From an uncultured Ruminococcus sp. (GTDB lineage Bacteria; Bacillota; Clostridia; Oscillospirales; CAG-272), in contig CACZOH010000113.1 in NCBI GenBank assembly GCA_902782785.1, positions 1 through 12,624 on the forward strand: a stretch of DNA of 12,624 nt, read 5' to 3'. Below the pieces are notes generated by a model, which ran no database searches, was not told the origin of the DNA, and worked only from the letters and a program-made list of their open reading frames with translations. A program made the position numbers and the translations under genes. This document shows positions 6,991-12,624 of the stretch, piece after piece (position 1 is the stretch's first letter; each line of letters begins with the position of its first letter).

Positions 6991-8986
6991 AAAGAACAGC
7001 GATGACAAAAAGAATAAGCAGACGATCATAGTACGCGTAATCTGTATAGTACTCGCTTTGCTTATGCTCGGCGGAGTAATAGCCGCCACTGTTTTGTCAA
7101 CTCAGGCAGTCGGAGAAGACGTGACCGAAACGGACGTGACCGAAACGGACGTGACCGAAACGGACGCGACCGAAACGGACGTGACCGAAACGACGGAGCC
7201 TGAGCAGACGGTACCCGAAGAAACGGAGAACAACTCCGTTTTTTCGGCGTCCGACTATCTCATCCGCGTCGGTATCTCCTTCCGCGACGGTACGCTTGAC
7301 AGTCACCGCGTCCGTACGCACAAGGGCGCGCCGGGCTTCAGGCTCTATAAAACGACGAAAAGCAACGGGCTTGAGTATATCTGGACGCTTTACAATAACG
7401 ACGTTTCCGTATCCGAGACTGGAAATTTAAGAAGATCAAGCGGCGACGAATGGTATTATTACGCCTCGGCGTCAAACACCGCCGCGGGCGGCTATCATCT
7501 GCAGCTTTTGAACGAATATACAAGCAGAAAGGAAGCGGAGCAGGCGATATCGGATCTGAAGGACGCCGCAGAGGCGCTTGAGGTTCCGGTGTTTCCCGCG
7601 TATCTGAACGGTAAATACTATATCAGAGTCGGCGCGTTCGGCTCTGCCGATCAGGCGGAATCCGAAAAAGAGGTCATAGAAAACGCACTCGCCTCCGAAT
7701 GCAGTGTCACATCTCCCACGGCAACGTCGATTACAGTGTTGGATCACAACACAGCGGAGGTCCTCTTTGATTTCGATATGGAGGACTTTGAGTACGGCCT
7801 GGGTCTGTACTGCCTTGACAATAACGGAGAAAAAGACTATATAAAGACGTATAAGGGCTATTATTACGACGGCGTTTTTGAATTCAGACGGTATAAAAAC
7901 TCTTCCGTCGACGGTGTTACGATGATACTTATCTCCGAGCTTGAAACGTACGTGACATGCGTCGTTCCGTGGGAGATATACAACACCTGGCCGGTCGAGA
8001 CGATGAAGGCGTTTTCAATATGCGCCCGCACGTTTGCGATCGCCAACAGCCACGAAAACGCAAAACACAAGGATTACGACTGCGACGTTTGCGATTCAAG
8101 CGACTGTCAGGTCTGCAAGGGCTTTGACCGCGTGAATCAGAACGTCATAAACGGCGTTAAGGCTACGGAAGGACAGATCCTTCTGTGCGACGGCGAGACG
8201 ATAACCACGTACTATACGGATCTGGGCGGCGGCAGCATGGCGGCGGCGCACGAGGTCTGGAATATGGATAAAAGAAAATACCTGGTCGGTCAGATGACGC
8301 CGTGGGAGGATCTTTCCGTATCCAGATTCGGAGACTGGCAGTTCACAGCGACGCCCACGGAGCTTTTGCAGAAGGTGCGTAACGCGGGATATACAAATCT
8401 CAAGGGCGCGGTCGACGATATAAAAATAAACCGTCTTTGCGAAAATTCAACGTACGTCTATTCCATAACGATAACGGATACGTACGGAACGAGCGTGACC
8501 ATAAACAGATGCAGAAACGTAAGAAACGCTCTGTCCGGACTTATGTACGCAGCAAACTTTGTGATAGAGCATAACGGGAGGATAGAGGACGGCATAAACC
8601 ACGAATTGCAGGAAGTGATATCGGGCGTTTACGTAATGACCTCGGACGGGATCAAAATGATAGACGGAGAACAGAGGATAAACGTCGTGACGGATAACGG
8701 TCTGAAGCAGGAGTATCTGCCGGAGAGGCTGACCGTCAAAACCTCGTCTTCTCTCGTATCACAGACAGTGCTTATCAAAACGGGAGAGATAATAGGCTCG
8801 GGTACGGGCAGCCCGTCGTCCGATTTCAAGTTCATCGGTCACGGAAACGGCCACGGCGTCGGCGCAAGCCAGTGGGGCTGCAAGGATCTGGGAAACCTCG
8901 GCTACACTTACGATCAGATATTGTATACGTACTATCCGAATACCGCGGTCGCGGATTATTGGGAGTATCTCTCGTCAAAAGAATAA
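6977..8986 (+). CDS. Membrane-anchored SPOR-SpoIID/LytB peptidoglycan hydrolase-like protein
   Basis: This 669-residue protein starts at TTG 6977. A short basic N-terminus is followed by one membrane helix (about 15-41), placing the rest outside the membrane. A five-copy DVTET linker (48-72) comes next. Residues 90-165 resemble the N-terminal part of SpoIID proteins (YLIRVGISF). Residues about 172-250 look like a SPOR domain (YHLQLLNEYTSRKEAEQA and YYIRVGAFGSADQAE), which binds denuded glycan strands. The SpoIID domain spans about 285-660 and includes LETYVTCVVPWEI with putative catalytic Glu333, KAFSICARTFAI (344-355), TDLGGGS (414-420), and the signature GHGNGHGVGASQWG (621-634). SpoIID enzymes are lytic transglycosylases that act on stem-peptide-free peptidoglycan during forespore engulfment. 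The region 369-380 has a Cys quartet (369, 372, 377, 380) at the place where clostridial SpoIID binds zinc. It is the last gene of the operon. A general cell-wall rather than sporulation role is possible. Confidence 0.9.
   Translation: MSVSKKNSDDKKNKQTIIVRVICIVLALLMLGGVIAATVLSTQAVGEDVTETDVTETDVTETDATETDVTETTEPEQTVPEETENNSVFSASDYLIRVGISFRDGTLDSHRVRTHKGAPGFRLYKTTKSNGLEYIWTLYNNDVSVSETGNLRRSSGDEWYYYASASNTAAGGYHLQLLNEYTSRKEAEQAISDLKDAAEALEVPVFPAYLNGKYYIRVGAFGSADQAESEKEVIENALASECSVTSPTATSITVLDHNTAEVLFDFDMEDFEYGLGLYCLDNNGEKDYIKTYKGYYYDGVFEFRRYKNSSVDGVTMILISELETYVTCVVPWEIYNTWPVETMKAFSICARTFAIANSHENAKHKDYDCDVCDSSDCQVCKGFDRVNQNVINGVKATEGQILLCDGETITTYYTDLGGGSMAAAHEVWNMDKRKYLVGQMTPWEDLSVSRFGDWQFTATPTELLQKVRNAGYTNLKGAVDDIKINRLCENSTYVYSITITDTYGTSVTINRCRNVRNALSGLMYAANFVIEHNGRIEDGINHELQEVISGVYVMTSDGIKMIDGEQRINVVTDNGLKQEYLPERLTVKTSSSLVSQTVLIKTGEIIGSGTGSPSSDFKFIGHGNGHGVGASQWGCKDLGNLGYTYDQILYTYYPNTAVADYWEYLSSKE
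7118..7192 (+). repeat. Five-copy 15-bp in-frame tandem repeat (GACGTGACCGAAACG)
   Basis: Units start at 7118, 7133, 7148, 7163 and 7178. Four are identical and the fourth has GCG for GTG, changing Val to Ala. They encode DVTET repeats that form the linker between the membrane helix and the extracellular domains. The near identity at DNA level, including third codon positions, points to recent copy-number change by slippage or recombination. Confidence 0.95.
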
Positions 8987-8993
8987 AAAAACG

Positions 8994-9026
8994 CTGACGG
9001 AAAACGCTTATAACGCTTTCCGTCAG
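8994..9026. terminator. Two-way intrinsic terminator between the converging SpoIID-family and Nudix genes
   Basis: CTGACGGAAA (8994-9003) pairs perfectly with TTTCCGTCAG (9017-9026) around a 13-nt loop. TTTTGATGTTTTTG follows on the plus strand. A seven-base A run (8985-8991) precedes it and becomes a T run on the minus strand. The stem begins 7 nt after the SpoIID-family stop codon and lies 21 bp past the Nudix stop, so it can end both transcripts. Confidence 0.88.
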
Positions 9027-9047
9027 TTTTGATGTTTTTGCGATGTT

Positions 9048-9518
9048 TCAGAAATATAAAATATCAAACCCCGTATCGTCGTCGTTTGTGTATTTGCCGT
9101 ACGCTTCGCTTATACCGCCGTCGAGGAATACCGGGATATATTCCGCTATGCGGTTGTTTTCCTTTGTGTTTTTTATATCGTCTATATCCATAAAAAACAC
9201 GTCGCCCTCCTCCGTGCCGTCCGTCAGTTCGCCCTCGTAATCGGAGGTTTTGTACAGATACACTATGTATTTGTCGTTATTGTCAATATTGTGCCAGTGA
9301 ATAACGCCGCAGAATTCAAGGTTTCTGACGGTCAGACCCGTCTCCTCCTTCGCCTCTCTTACCGCCGCGTCGTAAAAGCTCTCGCCGGGCTCAACGTGAC
9401 CGCCGGGGAACGAAATGCCGCACCAGCTCAGCTTTCTGTTTATGACCACGGCTTTGTTTTCCTCTTTGTTATATATCATTATCATATTGGTGTGCTCGGT
9501 TACAAACGTTCTTCCCAT
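9048..9518 (-). CDS. Nudix hydrolase, MutT/MutX-like
   Basis: This 156-residue cytoplasmic enzyme is predicted to hydrolyse a nucleoside diphosphate linked to another group, releasing nucleotide monophosphate. ATG 9518 follows AAAAGGAT. The Nudix box is complete: Gly40, Glu46, then REAKEETGL (54-62), matching GX5EX7REUXEEXGU with the metal-binding glutamates Glu55, Glu58 and Glu59. The start, TNMIMIYNKEE (10-20), with SWCGISFPGGHVEPGES (31-47) and YIVYLYKTSDYEGEL (84-98), resembles streptococcal MutX-type 8-oxo-dGTP diphosphatases of about 155 residues. Cleaning oxidised dGTP is thus the best guess. Nudix substrates are hard to tell from sequence, and ADP-ribose is worth considering because the gene shares a palindromic promoter region with an ADP-ribosylglycohydrolase-family gene. 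Confidence 0.92.
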   Translation of the reverse strand: MGRTFVTEHTNMIMIYNKEENKAVVINRKLSWCGISFPGGHVEPGESFYDAAVREAKEETGLTVRNLEFCGVIHWHNIDNNDKYIVYLYKTSDYEGELTDGTEEGDVFFMDIDDIKNTKENNRIAEYIPVFLDGGISEAYGKYTNDDDTGFDILYF

Positions 9519-9548
9519 ATTTTTTTATCCTTTTTATTTATTATAAAT

Positions 9549-9577
9549 ATTTTACCTTATTTTTTCCGTAATTTCAA
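9549..9577 (-). promoter_or_regulatory. Promoter of the Nudix hydrolase gene
   Basis: On the minus strand, TTGAAA (9577-9572) and TAAAAT (9554-9549) are separated by 17 bp. Transcription would start near 9542, with the AAAAGGAT ribosome-binding site about ten nt later. The -35 box is the left arm of the inverted repeat at 9570-9593. Confidence 0.72.
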
Positions 9578-9593
9578 GATATAACTTGAAATT
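9570..9593. promoter_or_regulatory. 9-bp inverted repeat holding both divergent -35 boxes; candidate operator
   Basis: AATTTCAAG (9570-9578) and CTTGAAATT (9585-9593) form a perfect inverted repeat with a 6-bp spacer. Its arms supply the TTGAAA -35 boxes of both the Nudix and the ADP-ribosylglycohydrolase-family promoters. A dimeric regulator bound here would cover both. Alternatively, the symmetry merely reflects two back-to-back -35 boxes, although the match extends three bases beyond each hexamer. Confidence 0.55.
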
Positions 9594-9614
9594 TTATTTT
9601 TATTTTGGTATAAT
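9586..9614 (+). promoter_or_regulatory. Promoter of the ADP-ribosylglycohydrolase-family gene
   Basis: TTGAAA (9586-9591) and TATAAT (9609-9614) are 17 bp apart, one base from consensus. Transcription would start near 9621, just ahead of GGAGGT (9631-9636), giving a leader of about 22 nt. Confidence 0.85.
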
Positions 9615-9642
9615 AAAGAAAAATCACGTCGGAGGTATCATT

Positions 9643-11403
9643 ATGCTTGACAAAAAAACGCTTTATGATAAGATATACGCCTGCTGGCTCGGCAAAAACA
9701 TAGGAGGCACGCTCGGCGGACCGGTAGAGGGCAGGATGCAGGTGCTTGATATCAAATGGTATCCGGTTTTGTCGGACGAGGGCGCTTTGCCGAACGACGA
9801 CCTTGATCTTCAGCTCGTCAACCTTCACGTTCTGCAGAACAAGGGACCGTATATTTCAGCCGACGATATAGCGGAAGCGTGGAGAGAGCACGTATATTTT
9901 CCGTTTGACGAATACGGTTATGCGTCCACAAATATGCGTATGGGCTTCAAGCCGCCGTTTTCCGGCAAATTCGATAACGTTTTCACGGACTGTATGGGTT
10001 CTCCGATACGTTCGGAAATATGGGCGGCGGTATGCGCGGGCGATCCCGTGCTTGCCGCAAGCTACGCCGTGCGCGACGCCGTTGTCGACCATGCGGGCGG
10101 CGAAGGCGTGAACGGGGAGATCTTCAACGCCGCGCTTCAGGCAAAGGCTTATGAATGCGACGACAAGGAGGCGCTTATAGAAGCCGCGCTCGCGTGCATT
10201 CCGAAGCAGTCGAACGTTTATAAAGCCGTCGCGTATGCGCTTTTGCTTTACAGAGAGAAAAAGACGATATTTGAGACGCGAGAGCTGATATTAAAGGAAT
10301 ACGGCTCGCCGAACTTCACCTACGCGCCGCAGAACATTGCCTTCGGCGTATGCGGTATACTTTACGGCGAGGATTTTGAGGACGCGATATTGAAAACCGT
10401 AAATCTGGGCTACGATACGGACTGCACTGTCGCGACGGCCGCCGCGACCTTAGGCATTATGTACGGCACCTCGTACATCCCCGAAAAATGGAGCAAGCCG
10501 ATAGGAGATAAGATATCCGTTTCCTCTATGATAAAAGGCTTGCCTGCGCCGAAAGACTTAGACGAACTTACAAAAGAGAGCATACGGCTGCACAATATGA
10601 TAAAGTATGCGGACAGGGACGCGATCATCGCCGCAACACCGTCAAGGACAGACGCGGATTATCAGAGGTATATCATAACATCTGACGAGAAAAGCGGCGT
10701 TTACGCAACGCTCCGCTATATGACGGATCCCGTGTGCGCGCCGGATCACGATTGCCGCGTAAGCGTAGAGATAGTGAATAACAGCCGGTGGTTCTGGAAT
10801 ATCAAAGCGGAGCTTATCTGCCCGGACGGCTTTTACTGTAACGACAAGCCCGAGGTCAAAATCGACGCAGAGAGCGCGGAAAAGATGGAATTCACGCTGA
10901 AAGCCGACAAAATGCCGGAAAAGAGATACGAGCGTATCTGTCTTTGCATAACGAGGATAAACGACGGCTCGGTCTGGAGCGAATACAGGCTTCCGTTCAC
11001 CGTCCTGCGTCCGAACGTGTGGTATATAAACGGCGAAAAACAGTATGAGGCGGGCTGTAACGTGACGCTTCACGGCGACGCCCCGGAGCACGTCTGCGAG
11101 ACGACGCTTTACGAGCCGCAGAGCAGAAAAACGGTGCTTATCTGCAACGGCGAACGCCCGATAAAGCTGGAGCTTGACGGAGAGGTCAGATTCGACTCCG
11201 ACACAGGACTTCATCTGCCCGCGTACCACCGCTCACCGGGACAGCAGAGGGCTTATACGGAGCTTTCGGAGGGTGAACACAAAATAAAGATCACCGTAAA
11301 AAACAACGGCAAAGCGCCCGTATTCACGTTCTCGTACAACTCGACGCACGAGGTCTCCGAGCCCGGCAGCTTCTATATGTATACGGACGTCATACTTGAA
11401 TAA
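9643..11403 (+). CDS. ADP-ribosylglycohydrolase-family protein with C-terminal beta-sandwich extension
   Basis: This 586-residue protein has an N-terminal ARH/DraG-like all-helical domain (about 1-325) and a beta-rich C-terminal half. An upstream in-frame ATG at 9586 lies inside the promoter. ATG 9643 follows GGAGGT by 6 nt and is the start. Visible motifs are GKNIGGTLGGPVEG (17-30), LPNDDLDLQLV (49-59), DAVVDHAGGEGV (145-156) and GYDTDCTVATAAATLG (256-271). In characterised members two metals are held by T-D-D and D-x-D-T motifs, and the enzyme removes ADP-ribose from proteins or small molecules. Here the matching residues are Asn51-Asp52-Asp53 and Asp258-Thr-Asp260-Cys261, so both threonines are replaced. 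The C-terminal half (about 340-586) looks like one or two Ig/galactose-binding-like modules (inference). No signal peptide is seen. The substrate may be ADP-ribose or a glycoside. Confidence 0.85.
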   Translation: MLDKKTLYDKIYACWLGKNIGGTLGGPVEGRMQVLDIKWYPVLSDEGALPNDDLDLQLVNLHVLQNKGPYISADDIAEAWREHVYFPFDEYGYASTNMRMGFKPPFSGKFDNVFTDCMGSPIRSEIWAAVCAGDPVLAASYAVRDAVVDHAGGEGVNGEIFNAALQAKAYECDDKEALIEAALACIPKQSNVYKAVAYALLLYREKKTIFETRELILKEYGSPNFTYAPQNIAFGVCGILYGEDFEDAILKTVNLGYDTDCTVATAAATLGIMYGTSYIPEKWSKPIGDKISVSSMIKGLPAPKDLDELTKESIRLHNMIKYADRDAIIAATPSRTDADYQRYIITSDEKSGVYATLRYMTDPVCAPDHDCRVSVEIVNNSRWFWNIKAELICPDGFYCNDKPEVKIDAESAEKMEFTLKADKMPEKRYERICLCITRINDGSVWSEYRLPFTVLRPNVWYINGEKQYEAGCNVTLHGDAPEHVCETTLYEPQSRKTVLICNGERPIKLELDGEVRFDSDTGLHLPAYHRSPGQQRAYTELSEGEHKIKITVKNNGKAPVFTFSYNSTHEVSEPGSFYMYTDVILE

Positions 11404-11411
11404 AAACCCGG

Positions 11412-11440
11412 AAGGACGCACAAAGCGTCCTTTATTTATT
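11412..11440 (+). terminator. Intrinsic terminator after the ADP-ribosylglycohydrolase-family gene
   Basis: AAGGACGC (11412-11419) pairs perfectly with GCGTCCTT (11425-11432) around a 5-nt loop and is followed by TATTTATT. It begins 8 nt after the stop codon. Confidence 0.82.
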
Positions 11441-11502
11441 AAGAATTATTAAGAAAAATTAAGGTTTTTTATCAAACCGCCGCGTTTATTAAGAATTATT
11501 AA
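11435..11502. repeat. 18-bp direct repeat with 50-bp period, built of 10-bp TTATTAAGAA units
   Basis: TTTATTAAGAATTATTAA occurs at 11435-11452 and exactly again at 11485-11502. Each copy contains two TTATTAA cores 10 bp apart, and the first is followed by a third, weaker one (AAATTAAGG from 11456). The cores are therefore spaced near one helical turn, on one face of the DNA, just upstream of the flotillin promoter. This could be a binding array for a regulator, an UP-type AT-rich element or intrinsically bent DNA. Nothing else was recognised in the 225-bp gap apart from the terminator, the inverted repeat and the promoter listed here. Confidence 0.75.
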
Positions 11503-11510
11503 ACCGGCGG
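11477..11510. repeat. GC-rich inverted repeat enclosing the second AT repeat
   Basis: CCGCCG (11477-11482) and CGGCGG (11505-11510) are complementary and enclose the second TTTATTAAGAATTATTAA copy, which is itself partly symmetric. It ends 8 bp before the flotillin -35 box. It may be an operator or cruciform-prone site. No T run follows, so it is not a standard terminator. Confidence 0.5.
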
Positions 11511-11518
11511 CGAAAGTA

Positions 11519-11547
11519 TTGACTTTTGCCGTTTTTCGGTGTATAAT
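11519..11547 (+). promoter_or_regulatory. Promoter of the flotillin gene
   Basis: TTGACT (11519-11524) and TATAAT (11542-11547) are separated by 17 bp, one mismatch from consensus. Transcription would start near 11554, giving a leader of about 75 nt that ends in AGGAGGT (11614-11620), 8 nt before the start codon. Confidence 0.87.
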
Positions 11548-11628
11548 TATCACGGTAAAAGCGGATGACATAACAGCTTCGGAATACGGATCCGCGCTTA
11601 TCGAATAATAAACAGGAGGTATAGGAAA

Positions 11629-12624
11629 ATGCCGTTCGTACCGATCATCATCGCGGCAGCAGCCGTGATATTAATTATCATAATAGTAGCGCTTTGCTAC
11701 AAGAAAGCGCCGCCGACAGAGGCGCTCGTAGTCACGGGACTCGGACACAAGGAGCCGAAAGTTATCTCGGGTAAAGGCACCGTCGTTATCCCGGTCCTTC
11801 AGAGAGTTGACCACCTTTTGATGAGAATAATGAAGGTGGACGTCAAGACGCCGCAGACGGGCGTCAAAACAAAAGAGGGCGTGCCGCTCTGGCTCGACGC
11901 CGTTGTCACGATACAGGTTTACGCAAACAGCTCTACCGTAACGGATAAGGAAATAGAGCAGTCCGGCTGCAAGACGAAAAAAGAATACATAATCATGCGT
12001 CAGCAGGCGGCTATCTCCAACTTCTTAGGCTACAACGAGGAGACGATTAGCAATAAAGTGAACGACGTGCTCCAGGGCAACCTGCGTGAGATCGTCGCTA
12101 CGATGACAGTGCTTGACGTTTTGACAAAGCGCAAGGAGTTTGCGGAAAGCGTTATAGAAAACGCTCGTCCCGACCTTGCCAAAATGGGACTTGAGGTCGT
12201 AACGTTCAACATTCAGGACATACAGGATGCTGTTGATGCCTGCGGCTCGCGCCACGGAGTAGTGGAGGCGATAGGCGTTCAGAGAGAGATGGAGGTAAAA
12301 CGCGACGCAGAGGAGGCGAGAGCCGTCGCGATGCGTGATATCGAGGTCGCAAAAGCAAACGCCGAAAGAGAGACCGCGCAGAAACGCGCCGAGGCGGAAA
12401 AGCTCACCGCCGAAGCGAATACCTCGCTTGCATTGAGGCAGGCTGAGCTGAAAGCGCAGTCCGACAAAGCGAGAGCGGATGCGGAAGCCGCGGGACGCAT
12501 TCAGGTCCAGGTGCAGGAAAAGATAAGAAGGCAGGCGGAGGCTGACGTAGCCATAGCCGCACAGGAAAAAGAAATACTCCGCGCCGAAAAGGAAGCGGAG
12601 GTAAAACAGAGACAGCTTGACGCG
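11629..12624 (+). CDS. floT: Flotillin, FloT-type SPFH membrane scaffold protein (C-terminus beyond window)
   Basis: The first 332 residues are visible and the frame is still open at the window edge. ATG 11629 follows AGGAGGT by 8 nt. A hydrophobic segment (about 4-23) anchors the N-terminus. The SPFH/band-7 domain (about 28-205) includes PPTEALVVTG (28-37), GTVVIPVLQRVDHL (50-63), VLQGNLREIVATMTV (147-161) and DLAKMGLEVVTFNIQDIQD (182-200). From about 215 onward a long Glu/Ala/Arg/Lys-rich coiled coil runs to the edge. Flotillins form oligomers that organise membrane microdomains and affect fluidity, signalling and secretion. Compared with Bacillus FloT as I remember it, residues about 100-122 look like a small insertion. 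Family length is about 480-510 residues, so roughly a third is missing. No NfeD-type partner gene lies upstream. It could lie downstream. Confidence 0.92.
   Translation, partial: MPFVPIIIAAAAVILIIIIVALCYKKAPPTEALVVTGLGHKEPKVISGKGTVVIPVLQRVDHLLMRIMKVDVKTPQTGVKTKEGVPLWLDAVVTIQVYANSSTVTDKEIEQSGCKTKKEYIIMRQQAAISNFLGYNEETISNKVNDVLQGNLREIVATMTVLDVLTKRKEFAESVIENARPDLAKMGLEVVTFNIQDIQDAVDACGSRHGVVEAIGVQREMEVKRDAEEARAVAMRDIEVAKANAERETAQKRAEAEKLTAEANTSLALRQAELKAQSDKARADAEAAGRIQVQVQEKIRRQAEADVAIAAQEKEILRAEKEAEVKQRQLDA

Noticed and set aside
7118..7192. Tandem repeat considered as a CRISPR-like array
   Set aside because: The units are contiguous without spacers and sit in frame inside a protein linker.
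9586..9642. Upstream start of the ADP-ribosylglycohydrolase-family gene at 9586
   Set aside because: It would begin inside the -35 box and translate the promoter. The GGAGGT site fits ATG 9643.
11561..11595. GCGGAT...ATCCGC inverted repeat in the flotillin leader as a possible riboswitch or attenuator
   Set aside because: It has only 6 bp with a 23-nt loop, no conserved riboswitch core and no alternative terminator. It is too weak to list as a feature.
12025..12500. Minus-strand open frames inside the flotillin coiled coil
   Set aside because: They are Ala/Ser-rich shadows of the GAG/GCG-rich coiled-coil codons and lie opposite a clear SPFH protein.

Overview
The window reads as a chromosomal segment from an anaerobic Clostridia-type Firmicute, probably a gut-associated, uncultured lineage (inference). 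The signs are a topoisomerase IV of the clostridial type, a SpoIID-family cell-wall enzyme, a FloT-type flotillin, AAAGGA/GGAGG ribosome-binding sites, sigma-A-like promoters with 17-bp spacers, and heavy use of ATA, AGA and AGG codons in otherwise GC-balanced genes. No tRNA, rRNA, CRISPR array, insertion sequence, prophage gene or recognisable riboswitch was seen.

Layout. (1) 1-2000, minus strand: a lipoprotein solute-binding protein is followed by the start of a large GH106-like glycosidase that runs off the left edge. This looks like a carbohydrate uptake and degradation unit, with a good promoter at 2027-2055 and a hairpin between the two genes. (2) 2168-8986, plus strand: a tight four-gene operon holds ParE-like and ParC-like topoisomerase IV subunits, a small exported protein of unknown function, and a membrane-anchored SPOR-SpoIID protein that starts at TTG. 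Spacings are 18 nt, 8 nt and a 14-nt overlap, and a two-way terminator at about 8994-9026 closes the unit. (3) 9048-11403: a Nudix hydrolase (minus) and an ADP-ribosylglycohydrolase-family protein (plus) diverge from a 124-bp region. Their two -35 boxes are the arms of one 9-bp inverted repeat, so they may be co-regulated. (4) 11404-11628: a 225-bp AT-rich regulatory region has a terminator, an 18-bp direct repeat at exactly 50-bp spacing, a GC-rich inverted repeat and a consensus promoter. (5) 11629 to the right edge, plus strand: a flotillin cut by the window end.

How the genes may work together. The topoisomerase pair untangles chromosomes, and its operon partners are two exported or envelope proteins, one predicted to bind and cleave peptidoglycan. 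That joins chromosome segregation to envelope or engulfment genes in one transcript. The Nudix/ADP-ribosylglycohydrolase pair could handle nucleoside-diphosphate or ADP-ribose compounds, but the glycohydrolase lacks both usual metal-site threonines, so its substrate is open. I found no clear-cut new defence or mobile system. The most unusual items are the topoisomerase-SpoIID operon with its unknown small protein, the shared palindromic promoter, the altered glycohydrolase metal site and the repeat array upstream of the flotillin.
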